Assembly (NCBI GenBank): GCA_003481745.1
Contig: QULP01000001.1
Location: 62,001-126,000 of the forward strand
Direction of reading: 5' to 3'
Length of the DNA: 64,000 bases
Source of the DNA: Firmicutes bacterium OM04-13BH
Lineage (GTDB): Bacteria; Bacillota; Clostridia; Lachnospirales; Lachnospiraceae
Below are positions 52,568 through 62,102 of the stretch, one piece after another; position 1 is the first letter of the stretch; each line of letters opens with the position of its first letter. A program made the translations under genes and the position numbers. The notes beneath the pieces were generated by a model. It was given only the letters and a program-made list of their open reading frames with translations, was not told where the DNA came from and searched no databases.

Positions 52568-53523
52568 GATTTCTTACCTCCTTTTCCAAAAGCAACCGGC
52601 ATAGTTACTCTTTCAATCAACGGTACTAACAGGTTACAGAAGATAATCGCATAAGAAACTCCTTCTGCTGAACCGCCAAAAATACGGAAAATTCCGGTAA
52701 AGATACCCAGACACACACCATAAACCAGCTGTCCGTTTTTCGTAATTGGGGTGGTAACATAATCTGTTGCCATAAACCATGCACCTAACATCAAGCCACC
52801 ACCAAACAGCTCTGCTGCAAGATAGCTGATGCTAAATCCATGTCCGCCAAATAACAGTGCAAAAACTGCAAATGTTCCAATGTAAGTAAGCGGAACACGC
52901 AAATCAATTACTTTTGTTGCAAGCAGGATTGCTGCACCAATTAAAATTGCGAGTGCGGATGTCTCACCGATTGTACCTTTTGTATTACCGATAAACAGGC
53001 TCATCAGATTTACACTTTCACCGGCTTTTACCGCTGCCAGTGGAGTTGCACCAGATACCGTATCTACCACTTTTCCAAATGCGCCATCCGGTACCGTAAA
53101 ATCTGTCATTCTTCCGGTAAAGGAAATTAACAGAAAACATCTTGCTGCAAGCGCCGGGTTCATAAAGTTCTGTCCCAGACCTCCAAAGAGCTGTTTTACA
53201 ATTAAGATAGCAAAAATACCACCTACAACAGCAATCCACCACGGAGCTTTTGGTGGAAGATTCAGAGCCAGCAACAAACCGGTTACCAGTGCACTGCAAT
53301 CCTTTATTGTACTTTTTTTATTTACAATTTTTTCATAAACGGCTTCTGTTGCCACGCAGGTCGCCATACAAACCAGAATTAAAAGCAGTGCATGCAAACC
53401 AAAATTATAAATTCCAAATAATGTGGTAGGCAGCAATGCAAGTAATACTGTTTTCATTATGCCGTCCGTGCTCACCTTCGACCTTACATGAGGCGAAGAT
53501 GATACATGCAGAAAATCACTCAT
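52564..53523 (-). CDS. rnfD: Rnf complex membrane subunit RnfD
   Basis: This 319-residue subunit has about eight membrane helices and the covalent FMN motif VSGATPLAAVK. It begins with HVSSSPHVRSKVSTDGIMKTV, typical of RnfD. GGAGG lies before the ATG. It is 12 bases after rnfC. Confidence 0.97.
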   Translation of the reverse strand: MSDFLHVSSSPHVRSKVSTDGIMKTVLLALLPTTLFGIYNFGLHALLLILVCMATCVATEAVYEKIVNKKSTIKDCSALVTGLLLALNLPPKAPWWIAVVGGIFAILIVKQLFGGLGQNFMNPALAARCFLLISFTGRMTDFTVPDGAFGKVVDTVSGATPLAAVKAGESVNLMSLFIGNTKGTIGETSALAILIGAAILLATKVIDLRVPLTYIGTFAVFALLFGGHGFSISYLAAELFGGGLMLGAWFMATDYVTTPITKNGQLVYGVCLGIFTGIFRIFGGSAEGVSYAIIFCNLLVPLIERVTMPVAFGKGGKKS

Positions 53524-53535
53524 CTTTTTCTCCTC

Positions 53536-54858
53536 CTATTTTGCCTTTTTACGGTTTGCAAGAACCATCTTTCTCATAGAACGTACAGACTGAGTCAGAT
53601 GACGTTTTGCCGGACAGACAAAACTACAACATCCACATTCTACACATTCCAGTCCATTATGTTTTACAAACTGTTCTTCCTGTCCATGTTCTGAATAAGT
53701 CGCCAGTCTTGACGGTACCAGTCTTGCCGGACACGCACTGACACAACGACCACAGTTAATGCACGCTGTTGCTTCTACTGCTGTTACTTCATCTTTCTTT
53801 AAACATAAAATAGCAGAAGAAGTTTTTACAATCGGAACATGGTAGTCATACATGGCAAATCCCATCATCGGACCACCAGAGATAACCTTTTCTACCGGCT
53901 CGTTTAATCCGCCTGCCGCTTCAATCAGATCCGCAAAACTGGTTCCGATTTTTACACGGAAATTCTGCGGATTTGCGATTCCATCACCGGTTACTGTTAC
54001 GATTTTTTCAGTAACCGGACGTCCAAACATAACTGCACGATAAACAGCACATACCGTATCGACATTATCTACCACACATCCTGCGTCTGCCGGAAGCATA
54101 GAAGAGTTAATCTCTCTGTCTGTCACTGCATAAATCAGACAACGCTCTGCACCCTGCGGGTATTTTGTTTTTAATGTTTTTACTTCAATTCTCGGTTCAT
54201 CTTTTACTAACTCTGTCATCTTTGCAATACAATCCGGCTTATTATCCTCGATACAGATACAGCCTTTTGCATTATCAAATAATTTCAACATGCATTTCAA
54301 TCCACCGATTAATTCATCTGGATAATCCATCATACGACGGTAATCAGAAGTCAGATATGGTTCACATTCGGCTCCATTTACCAGTACATATTCAATTTTA
54401 TCCGGCTCTTTTGGAGAAAGCTTTACATGAGTCGGAAAACCTGCTCCACCCATACCAACTACTCCGCCCTCGCGGATTTTATTTAAAACTTCTTCTTTTG
54501 AAAGTGAATCAAGAGACTCCGTCACCTGATCCGGTACACTTTCATATTGCTCATCATTTTCAATAATAATCGCATCTACTTTGCTTCCCATATTATTGAG
54601 AATTTTTTTAATTCCAGTCACTGTTCCTGAAACAGATGCATGAATCGGTGCAGATACAAATCCGCCCGCCTCCGCAATCATCTGCCCCGCCAAAACATGG
54701 TCTCCTTTCTTAACGACCGGTTTTGCCGGAGCACCAATGTGCTGGGATAATGGATAAACCAGCTCTTTTCCCGGAGCATAGTCCGTTATGGGTTTTTCTT
54801 TTGACAGTTCTTTTCCGTCATAAGGATGTACTCCACCCCTAAAGGTTAAAAACGCCAT
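53536..54858 (-). CDS. rnfC: Rnf complex NADH-binding subunit RnfC
   Basis: This 440-residue subunit has the flavoprotein-like core with GMGGAGFPTHVKL, SGGPMMGFAM and two C-terminal 4Fe-4S sets (CINCGRCVSACP and CVECGCCSFVCP). It binds NAD(H) and FMN at the cytoplasmic face. It heads the rnfCDGEAB order, the normal Clostridia arrangement. GGAGG precedes the ATG. Confidence 0.97.
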   Translation of the reverse strand: MAFLTFRGGVHPYDGKELSKEKPITDYAPGKELVYPLSQHIGAPAKPVVKKGDHVLAGQMIAEAGGFVSAPIHASVSGTVTGIKKILNNMGSKVDAIIIENDEQYESVPDQVTESLDSLSKEEVLNKIREGGVVGMGGAGFPTHVKLSPKEPDKIEYVLVNGAECEPYLTSDYRRMMDYPDELIGGLKCMLKLFDNAKGCICIEDNKPDCIAKMTELVKDEPRIEVKTLKTKYPQGAERCLIYAVTDREINSSMLPADAGCVVDNVDTVCAVYRAVMFGRPVTEKIVTVTGDGIANPQNFRVKIGTSFADLIEAAGGLNEPVEKVISGGPMMGFAMYDYHVPIVKTSSAILCLKKDEVTAVEATACINCGRCVSACPARLVPSRLATYSEHGQEEQFVKHNGLECVECGCCSFVCPAKRHLTQSVRSMRKMVLANRKKAK

Positions 54859-54872
54859 ATATAGTTCCTCCT

Positions 54873-55796
54873 TTACTTTGAAATTCGTTTTTCATGTCTT
54901 TTTCCAGACTTTCTTTCTAAATGATGTCTGAATTCAGTCTTCAATCCGGGATACGCCTGTATCATACGTTTTCTAACAGGATTGGTCTCTTTACGAATCG
55001 TGATATATTTTTCTTTAAATTCATCCATGCGTTTTTCCAGTTCTGCACGCATTCCTTCATAAGTTTCCGGCAATTGCAGCTGTTTTTTCTCAAGCTGTGA
55101 TGAAAATTCTGCTTTCTTCTCTGCAATGCGCTCTGCCAGTTCTGATGCATTTATCACACGTAATTCATCCAGTTTCTCACGAACTTCCTCTTTTGTCTCA
55201 TATAATTTGGTTGTATGAAGATAACCACTTAAATCCTCCAGCATATCTTCCACTTTTCCAAAGGCTTTGCTTAAATTGAACGCTGTTACTGCAGAACTTC
55301 CAAAGTCAACTGCATATAACACACTTACAATGGAAATTCCAACTTTTCCCACAGACACAGGATAAAGTCCTGTAATCCATTCCACAAACGGCTGAAATAC
55401 ATAAAACAGTAACACCGTAAATGCACCCCAGGCAATGGATGACCCCAGACAGATATATCCCTGAAGATTAAATGGCTTTTTACTGTAATCCCACCATCGG
55501 GTATGAAAAATCGCTTCCATCAGCCAGCCTGTTATGTACTCTAACACCGTTGCAACAATCACTCCACCGAAATACAAAATCAGTATATTTTCGTCAAAAT
55601 CTTTCAAGATTAAATATACACTGATTGCTCCGAACCCATAAATGGTACACAATGGACCATTTATAAAACCTCTGTTTATTATCTTTTTTGCTTTTGCGGA
55701 CACGTAACAGGATTCCCACACCCATCCCAGAAAGCTGTAGATAAAAAACCAGTTTATGATATAATACAAAGAGACTCCCGCAATTTTAACTTCCAT
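54873..55796 (-). CDS. CmpB-type membrane protein (PF06541) with C-terminal coiled coil
   Basis: This 307-residue protein has about four membrane helices in the N-terminal half, including FFIYSFLGWVWESCYVSAKAKK and ITGWLMEAIFHTRWWDYS, typical of the putative ABC transporter CmpB family. The last ~110 residues form a Lys/Glu-rich helix with basic HHLERKSGKRHEKR at the end. It lies 14 bases before rnfC in the same direction and is probably cotranscribed. Its role and any link to Rnf are unknown. Confidence 0.8.
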   Translation of the reverse strand: MEVKIAGVSLYYIINWFFIYSFLGWVWESCYVSAKAKKIINRGFINGPLCTIYGFGAISVYLILKDFDENILILYFGGVIVATVLEYITGWLMEAIFHTRWWDYSKKPFNLQGYICLGSSIAWGAFTVLLFYVFQPFVEWITGLYPVSVGKVGISIVSVLYAVDFGSSAVTAFNLSKAFGKVEDMLEDLSGYLHTTKLYETKEEVREKLDELRVINASELAERIAEKKAEFSSQLEKKQLQLPETYEGMRAELEKRMDEFKEKYITIRKETNPVRKRMIQAYPGLKTEFRHHLERKSGKRHEKRISK

Positions 55797-55911
55797 ATTA
55801 CCTCCTTTTTGCTCTCTTATAATAATATAACATTTTTTTTGTAATTTCTCTATAAAATTTAGTAAATTTTTCGTATTATTTTTAGTACATATCGAAAGGA
55901 TGTTTGTTAAT

Positions 55912-57030
55912 ATGTTAACAATAGCTAGTTTTTATTCAAATTTTTATTATAATTGCATAGATCATTTTTTCCAAAAAAATTCCATTTCAAAAGAACGAAC
56001 TCTATTTTTCGATATTGAAACGACTGGATTAAGCCATAAAACCAGTCATCTTTACCTAATTGGAGCTGCAGTCTTTGAAAAAACTTCGTTCAAACTTTAT
56101 CAATTTCTGGCTGAACATGAAACTTCCGAAGAAGAGACAGCACTTTTACAGTCCTTTTATAAGCTTTGCTCAGACCGTGACTGTCTGATTCATTTTAATG
56201 GAACTACTTTTGATATCCCATATTTACTTCATAAGTCCACACAATATCAGGTTTCATCCCCTCTTCTTTCAATGAAATCTATCGATTTATATCGGACTCT
56301 GCGTCCAATTTCATTTTTACTTCCGGTTTCTGATTTTAAACAGAGAACACTGGAACCTCTCTGCCATTATCAAAGACTTGATACCATGGACGGAAAACAA
56401 TTAATTCAGGTCTTTCATTCCTTTGCTTCTCTGCATAAAAAAGAGGATCAAAACCTGCTTCTCCTTCATAACCATGATGATATAGAAGGAATGTTCCATC
56501 TGCTCTCTCTTGATATTTTAAAAGCTGTCCTAAATGGTAAATTTGAATTCATTCAAAGTCATATTTTAAAAAGCACAACTTTAAATGGCGATATCCGCAC
56601 AGATATTTTATTTCAATTTTCACTGCCATCTGTTCTTCCGACTGATTTTTCTTATCACTTAGAAATGTTCTCTCTCACTTTCTCCGGGCATACGGGAAAA
56701 TTAAAACTGCCTCTTTTATCTGGAACATTAAGATACTTCTACAAAAATTATAAAAATTATTATTATCTTCCTCTTGAGGATGAAGCGGTTCATAAATCCA
56801 TTGCTTCTTATGTCGATTCGTCCTGCCGTCAAAAGGCAAAAGCTTCCAACTGCTATAAAAAGATTTCCGGATTTTTTCTGCGTGCTTATGGTAATCCAAA
56901 TCTTTCTCAATTTAAGACCGATTATGAGAGTAAAGAAATTTATATTCAGTGGACTTCAGAATTTTCTACTTCACCCGAAATGCAGCAGGAATTTTTAAGA
57001 GAATTTTTAAAAAATCTTCCAAAGAAATAG
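55912..57030 (+). CDS. YprB-type RNase H-like exonuclease domain protein
   Basis: This ~372-residue protein has the DEDD exonuclease motifs: LFFDIETTG, FNGTTFDIPYL and HNHDDIEGMF, in the order of the YprB family (RNase H-like). A C-terminal region of unknown fold follows. Two ATG codons are close; the one at 55912 has AAAGGA 11 bases upstream, while the one at 55900 overlaps the box. It is a plus-strand gene between minus-strand operons. Confidence 0.87.
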   Translation: MLTIASFYSNFYYNCIDHFFQKNSISKERTLFFDIETTGLSHKTSHLYLIGAAVFEKTSFKLYQFLAEHETSEEETALLQSFYKLCSDRDCLIHFNGTTFDIPYLLHKSTQYQVSSPLLSMKSIDLYRTLRPISFLLPVSDFKQRTLEPLCHYQRLDTMDGKQLIQVFHSFASLHKKEDQNLLLLHNHDDIEGMFHLLSLDILKAVLNGKFEFIQSHILKSTTLNGDIRTDILFQFSLPSVLPTDFSYHLEMFSLTFSGHTGKLKLPLLSGTLRYFYKNYKNYYYLPLEDEAVHKSIASYVDSSCRQKAKASNCYKKISGFFLRAYGNPNLSQFKTDYESKEIYIQWTSEFSTSPEMQQEFLREFLKNLPKK

Positions 57031-57034
57031 AAAA

Positions 57035-57069
57035 ATAAAAAACGACTGCCTCTAAGCAGCCGTTTTTTT
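57035..57069. terminator. Bidirectional terminator between yprB-like gene and rpsA
   Basis: An 8-bp stem around CTCTAA (ACGACTGC / GCAGCCGT, with one A-C mismatch) has T runs on both sides, so it can end the plus-strand yprB-like and the minus-strand rpsA transcripts. Confidence 0.8.
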
Positions 57070-57095
57070 CTCGTTGTTACATTTTTATTATTTTA

Positions 57096-58181
57096 TTATT
57101 CTTCTGTTGTTTCTGCTGTCTCTTCTGCTGCCGGTTCTAATACTTTCATGCTCAGGCTGATTTTCTTTTCTTCTCCGTTGAAGTCTACAACTTTTGCAGT
57201 TACAACCTGTCCTACAGAAAGTACATCAGATGGTTTTTCAACATGTGCTCTGGAAATCTGAGATACATGAAGCAATGCATCTACACCCGGTTCTAACTCG
57301 ATAAATGCACCAAAATCTGTCATACGTGCAATTTTTCCTTCTACTACATTACCAGCTGCATATTTTTCAGCTGCATGTAACCAAGGATTCTGGTCTTCAA
57401 ATTTAAGGCTGAGAGCAATTTTATCTCCGTTGATATCTTTGATTAATACTTTGATTGGATCTCCGGCTTTGAATACTTTCTTCGGATTTTCTACTCTGCC
57501 CCAGGACATTTCAGAAATATGAAGAAGACCATCTGCTCCACCTAAATCGATGAATGCACCAAAGTCTGTTACATTTTTGATTGTTCCTTCTACAACATCG
57601 CCCGGTTTGATTCTTGCAAACAGTTCTTTCTGCATTTCTGCTTTTTTAGCAACTAAAAGCTGTTTACGGTCACCAATAATACGACGACGTCTTGGATTAA
57701 ATTCTGTGATTACAAATTCAATTTCCTGGTCCTGATATTTTGTTAAATCTTTTTCATAAGAATCAGATACGAGGCTTGCCGGAATAAATACTCTTGTATC
57801 TTCTACCAGTACGCTTAAACCGCCATCTAATACCTGAGTTACTTTTGCTGTTAATACTTCTTTATTTTCAAAAGCTTCTTCCAGTCTCTTATTTCCTTTT
57901 TCAGCAGCCAGTCTCTTGTAAGTAAGAAGAACCTGTCCTTCTCCATCATTTACTTTGAGGACTTTTGCTTCCATTGTGTCACCTACAGATACAACTGTAG
58001 TAAGGTCAAGATTGGAATCGTTTGAATATTCATTTCTTGAAATAATACCATCTGCTTTGTATCCGATATTTAAGATGATTTCATCTTCTTTTACGCCGAT
58101 GACAGTACCTTCCACTACCTCTCCGTTTCTGATTGTTTTAAATGATTCGTCTAACATCTGTTCAAAACTTAATTCTGACAT
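57096..58181 (-). CDS. rpsA: 30S ribosomal protein S1
   Basis: This 361-residue protein has four S1 RNA-binding repeats (about residues 20-90, 105-170, 190-258, 275-345), with typical GTVIGVKEDEIILNIGYKADG and GTIKNVTDFGAFIDLGG strands. The short S1 is normal for Firmicutes. GAGGAGG before the ATG at 58181 is chosen; it overlaps ispH by 20 bases in another frame. In many Clostridia the two are fused, but here they are separate. Confidence 0.93.
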   Translation of the reverse strand: MSELSFEQMLDESFKTIRNGEVVEGTVIGVKEDEIILNIGYKADGIISRNEYSNDSNLDLTTVVSVGDTMEAKVLKVNDGEGQVLLTYKRLAAEKGNKRLEEAFENKEVLTAKVTQVLDGGLSVLVEDTRVFIPASLVSDSYEKDLTKYQDQEIEFVITEFNPRRRRIIGDRKQLLVAKKAEMQKELFARIKPGDVVEGTIKNVTDFGAFIDLGGADGLLHISEMSWGRVENPKKVFKAGDPIKVLIKDINGDKIALSLKFEDQNPWLHAAEKYAAGNVVEGKIARMTDFGAFIELEPGVDALLHVSQISRAHVEKPSDVLSVGQVVTAKVVDFNGEEKKISLSMKVLEPAAEETAETTEE

Positions 58182-59013
58182 GTTTTGAAACCTCCTCAAT
58201 TATTTTATTTGGGGTTGACGCCCCGGCTGTAATACCAACACATTGAATGGATTGAAAACTATCAGAATCCAAGTCAGCAAGTGTCTGTATATAGTAGGTG
58301 TTTTTACATTCGCCACTGCATATCTCATACAGCTTTTGTGTGTTTGAGCTATGCCTGCCTCCAATGACAACCATGGCGTCTACTGTCTTTGCAATTTCTG
58401 CAGCTTCGGCCTGTCGCTCACTAGTTGCATTGCAAATTGTATTTAAAACAAGTTTATCATACCTCTTTTTGGCTAAAATTTCAACTAATTCTTGAAAATT
58501 CTTGTAATTAAATGTCGTCTGAGAGACGATACACACCTTTTCGGGTGGTGATTCCAGAAATTTTTCTGCCTGCTCTTTTGTTTTTATCACAGTAGATTCT
58601 CCTTCACACCAACCACGAATTCCCTCTACTTCAGGATGTGCCTCATTTCCAATAATTACAATATGCCGTCCGGCTTTACTTTCTCTTTCCACAATCCGGT
58701 GTATCTTTAAGACAAACGGGCAGGTAACATCCACATACTCGATCTCTTTTTCTTCAAGCAGGGAATATATTCTTTTTGGAACTCCATGGGAACGGATAAT
58801 TACAATACCATTTTGCAGTTTTTTTAAATCCTCTTCTGTTTCAATGACATGGACTCCTTTTTGGGCTAAATCATTTACTACCTCTTCATTATGAATAATC
58901 GGTCCGTAAGTATAAACATCTTTTTGTTCTTTCTCAGCGACCTCATAAGCTTTTTCTACTGCCCGCTTGACACCAAAACAAAACCCCGCCGTCTTTGCTA
59001 CTTTTACTTCCAC
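58162..59013 (-). CDS. ispH: 4-hydroxy-3-methylbut-2-enyl diphosphate reductase
   Basis: This 283-residue enzyme makes IPP and DMAPP in the MEP pathway. It has the three cysteines for its 4Fe-4S cluster: AGFCFGVKRA near residue 12, TCPFV near 98, and ICNATS near 190, along with HNEEVV and SGASTPNKIIEE-like ITAGASTPN. The start is GTG with GAGG 8 bases upstream. The 3' end overlaps rpsA. Confidence 0.97.
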   Translation of the reverse strand: MEVKVAKTAGFCFGVKRAVEKAYEVAEKEQKDVYTYGPIIHNEEVVNDLAQKGVHVIETEEDLKKLQNGIVIIRSHGVPKRIYSLLEEKEIEYVDVTCPFVLKIHRIVERESKAGRHIVIIGNEAHPEVEGIRGWCEGESTVIKTKEQAEKFLESPPEKVCIVSQTTFNYKNFQELVEILAKKRYDKLVLNTICNATSERQAEAAEIAKTVDAMVVIGGRHSSNTQKLYEICSGECKNTYYIQTLADLDSDSFQSIQCVGITAGASTPNKIIEEVSKHVRIKF

Positions 59014-59029
59014 TTTTTAAACCTCTTTT

Positions 59030-59695
59030 TTATTTATTCTTTTCATAGATGGAAATCATTTTCTCTAATACTTCCTCGATTCCCATATCAGAAGAATCCA
59101 AAAATACTGCATCCTCTGCCTGTTTAAGCGGAGAAATCGCACGATTCATATCCTGATAATCTCTGTTTTCAATGTCCTTTTCCACTTCTTCTAATGTTAT
59201 TTTCTCACCTTTTGCAAGATATTCCTGATAACGACGCACTGCTCTTGTATGCACACTGGCAGTCAGATAAATCTTTACATTCGCATTTGGCAAAACGCAG
59301 GTTCCAATATCTCTTCCGTCCATTACAACATCAGCCTTAGAAGCCAGTTCTCTTTGAAGCTCTACCAGTTTTTCGCGGACTTTCCGGTTCTTTGCACCTG
59401 CCGAAGCCATATTTCCTACTTCTTCTTTTCGAATTTCTTCGCTTACATTTTCTCCGTTTAAAAAGACCTGCTGAACTCCATCTTCATAAGAAATGGATAT
59501 CTGAATTTCTTTACATGCTTTTTCCACAGAGTTCTCATCTTTTGGTGAAATCTGATTTCTAAGCAGATACAATCCGATTGCACGGTACATTGCACCAGTA
59601 TCTACATAAACAAATGAAAGGCGTTTTGCCAGTTCCTTTGCGATTGTACTTTTTCCAGCCCCTGCCGGTCCATCTATTGCAATACTAAATGCCAT
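59030..59695 (-). CDS. cmk: Cytidylate kinase
   Basis: This 221-residue enzyme phosphorylates CMP and dCMP. Walker A GPAGAGKST at residues 9-17, YVDTGAMYRAI and DGRDIGTCV are visible. The cmk-ispH-rpsA order is common in Clostridia. AAAGGAG precedes the ATG. Confidence 0.97.
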   Translation of the reverse strand: MAFSIAIDGPAGAGKSTIAKELAKRLSFVYVDTGAMYRAIGLYLLRNQISPKDENSVEKACKEIQISISYEDGVQQVFLNGENVSEEIRKEEVGNMASAGAKNRKVREKLVELQRELASKADVVMDGRDIGTCVLPNANVKIYLTASVHTRAVRRYQEYLAKGEKITLEEVEKDIENRDYQDMNRAISPLKQAEDAVFLDSSDMGIEEVLEKMISIYEKNK

Positions 59696-59740
59696 TTTCT
59701 CTCTCCTTTAGCTTAACTTCATCTTAACCAAATCTTGTTT

Positions 59741-60979
59741 TCATTCTTCCATACAGATTGCGCTTACTGCAGCATAAGCGGTTGACCAGGCAATCTGAAG
59801 ATTAAATCCACCTGTTACTGCATCCAAATCAAGCACTTCTCCAATAAAATATAAATTTTTTACTTTTTTTGACTCCATTGTAGACGGATTTATTTCTTTT
59901 GTCTTTACTCCGCCCTGTGTGATAATTGCCTCATTAAAGTCACGCATTCCTGTAATCGTAAATGGAAATGCTTTGATTAAATCAATAAATCTTCTTCTTT
60001 CTTCTTTTGTAATTTCATTGACCTTTTTTTCCGGCGAAATCTTAGAAATTTCTATCATAACCGGTTCTAATTTTGCCGGAAACAGACCTCCAATTGCGTT
60101 TTTAAACTGCTTATTCTTAACTGTTTCAAACTCTCTTAAAATTCTTGCATCGAGCTGTTCTTTTGAAACTGCCGGCTTTAAATCAATTTCAGCTAAAAGA
60201 CTGCCTTTTTTTTCAAGCTGTTTTCCAATCTTTGAACTTGCTGTCAAAACAAGCGGACCTGACACTCCAAAATGAGTAAACAACAACTCTCCAAACTCTT
60301 CGTACAATTTCTTTTTCTGGTCTTTGATCGTCAGCTGTACATTTTTTAAAGCCAGTCCCTGAAGTTTTGTGATATAATCTTCCTTTACCTCTAGCGGAAC
60401 TAATGCCGGTCGGATTTTTGTCACACTATGTCCGGTATTTTCTGCAAAACGATATCCATCTCCTGTCGAACCTGTTGCCTGATAAGAATATCCGCCTGTT
60501 GCAACGATTACTTTATCAAAGGCTTCTTTTCCCTTTGCAGTCACCACATATTTGATACAGCTCTCTTCAGACAAAATATCGGTTACCTCTGTTCTTAGAT
60601 GAATCTGAACCTTTGTTTCCCTCATTTTATGTTCTAATGCCCGAATAATATCTGAAGAATGGTCTGAAGCCGGAAATACCCGGTTTCCACGTTCTGTCTT
60701 TAGTTTTACCCCAATTGAGGTAAAGAAATCCATTACATTTTGACTTGTGCATCCATAATAAGAACTATACAAAAATTTTGAATTGGTAATCACACTGGAA
60801 AAAAATGTTTCTTCATCACAGTCATTCGTTACATTGCACCGACCCTTTCCCGTAATAAATAATTTTTTTCCAAGTTTTTCATTTTTTTCAAATACATGTA
60901 CTTCGTGTCCCTTTTCGGCAAGAAAAACAGAAGCATACATTCCGGCAGCACCGCCACCGATGATTGCTATTTTTGTCAT
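59741..60979 (-). CDS. HI0933/YhiN family FAD-dependent oxidoreductase
   Basis: This 412-residue flavoprotein has an N-terminal FAD-binding GGGAAGMYASVFLAEKG, GKGRCNVTN, a NAD(P)-type ATGGYSYQATGSTGDGY and the C-terminal GEVLDLDAVTGGFNLQIAWSTAY motif. The family includes BaiN-type reductases, but the substrate is unknown. AAAGGAG lies before the ATG. Confidence 0.92.
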   Translation of the reverse strand: MTKIAIIGGGAAGMYASVFLAEKGHEVHVFEKNEKLGKKLFITGKGRCNVTNDCDEETFFSSVITNSKFLYSSYYGCTSQNVMDFFTSIGVKLKTERGNRVFPASDHSSDIIRALEHKMRETKVQIHLRTEVTDILSEESCIKYVVTAKGKEAFDKVIVATGGYSYQATGSTGDGYRFAENTGHSVTKIRPALVPLEVKEDYITKLQGLALKNVQLTIKDQKKKLYEEFGELLFTHFGVSGPLVLTASSKIGKQLEKKGSLLAEIDLKPAVSKEQLDARILREFETVKNKQFKNAIGGLFPAKLEPVMIEISKISPEKKVNEITKEERRRFIDLIKAFPFTITGMRDFNEAIITQGGVKTKEINPSTMESKKVKNLYFIGEVLDLDAVTGGFNLQIAWSTAYAAVSAICMEE

Positions 60980-60991
60980 GAAACACTCCTT

Positions 60992-61915
60992 TTAATCTTC
61001 TAACTCATCTGGATTACGAATTTCAATTTCTTTCCCATCCGCAAGATTAATTTCATCATTATTATACACCTGATATTCATCCCAAATTTTTTCCAAATCT
61101 TCTAACGTAGCAGTCACCTCTCTTTGTTTGCGCATACAAAGTGCGACTACTAACGCATTAATCACGCTCAAAGGTGCAACAAGTGAATCTACAATTGACG
61201 CCATATCACTTCTCGCAATCAAGTTACAAGAAGAATATAAATTCATTGGTGAATGAATGCTGTCTGTCAATGTAATTACTTTTGCATTTCTATTATTTGC
61301 AAACTCAAGCGCTTTTAATGTACGCATCGAATACCTTGGAAAACTAATTCCAATAATCACATCATCCTTGCTGATGTGAATCATCTGTTCAAATAATTCA
61401 CTTGAACTGTTTGTGTGCATCAAATGTACATTATCAAATAATAAATTAAAGTAAAATCCCAAAAAGCTTGCCAGTGGTGCACAACTGCGGATTCCTACAA
61501 TATAAATACTCTTTGCCTCAAGAATGGTCTCCACTGCAAGTTCAAACGCATTATGGTCTATATTTTCCATTGTCAGCTTGATTTTTTCAATATCGGCTCG
61601 AAGTACCGTATCTAAAATTTCAGACTGTGGAACTCTTCCATAAGTCACTTCCATTCTCTGAATTGAATTTAACTTGTTCCGCACCAACTCTTCCAGTGCC
61701 TTTTGAAACTCCGGATATCCTTTATATCCTAAATGAATTGCGAAACGAACGACTGTTGACTCACTTACTCCAACCGTTTCTCCTAACTTTGCAGCCGTAA
61801 AAAAAGCAGCCTTATCATAATTGTCCGTAATATACGATACTAATTTTTTCTGACCTTTGCTAAATTTATGATACTGTGTATTCATCCTGCTAAGTAAGTT
61901 CTCTTCCGTCCCCAT
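60992..61915 (-). CDS. MurR/RpiR family transcriptional regulator
   Basis: This 307-residue protein has an N-terminal HTH (SESTVVRFAIHLGYKGYPEFQKAL) and a C-terminal SIS sugar-isomerase-like domain (about residues 125-260) containing GIRSCAPLASFLGFY. Such regulators usually sense phosphosugars, but no sugar genes adjoin here. It lies 12 bases before the flavoprotein gene, so they may be cotranscribed. Confidence 0.93.
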   Translation of the reverse strand: MGTEENLLSRMNTQYHKFSKGQKKLVSYITDNYDKAAFFTAAKLGETVGVSESTVVRFAIHLGYKGYPEFQKALEELVRNKLNSIQRMEVTYGRVPQSEILDTVLRADIEKIKLTMENIDHNAFELAVETILEAKSIYIVGIRSCAPLASFLGFYFNLLFDNVHLMHTNSSSELFEQMIHISKDDVIIGISFPRYSMRTLKALEFANNRNAKVITLTDSIHSPMNLYSSCNLIARSDMASIVDSLVAPLSVINALVVALCMRKQREVTATLEDLEKIWDEYQVYNNDEINLADGKEIEIRNPDELED

Positions 61916-62048
61916 ACTTTACCCCTTAACCTCTTTTCCTGTCTTAAAACATTCTATAGTAATGCTTTCATTAAGTTTATATTATAACACGAACTTAATT
62001 ATTTTTCATCTGAATTTTACTAAACACAAAATGATTTTATGCCTAAAA

Positions 62049-62082
62049 CAAAAAGACGAACCGTATTTCCATACGATTCGCC
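62049..62082 (-). terminator. Terminator of the oad operon
   Basis: GCGAATCGTAT and ATACGGTTCGT form a stem with G-U pairs and a T run (CTTTTTG) on the minus strand, 20 bases after oadA. Confidence 0.82.
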
Positions 62083-62102
62083 TTCGGAAAATTTAATCTT
62101 AT

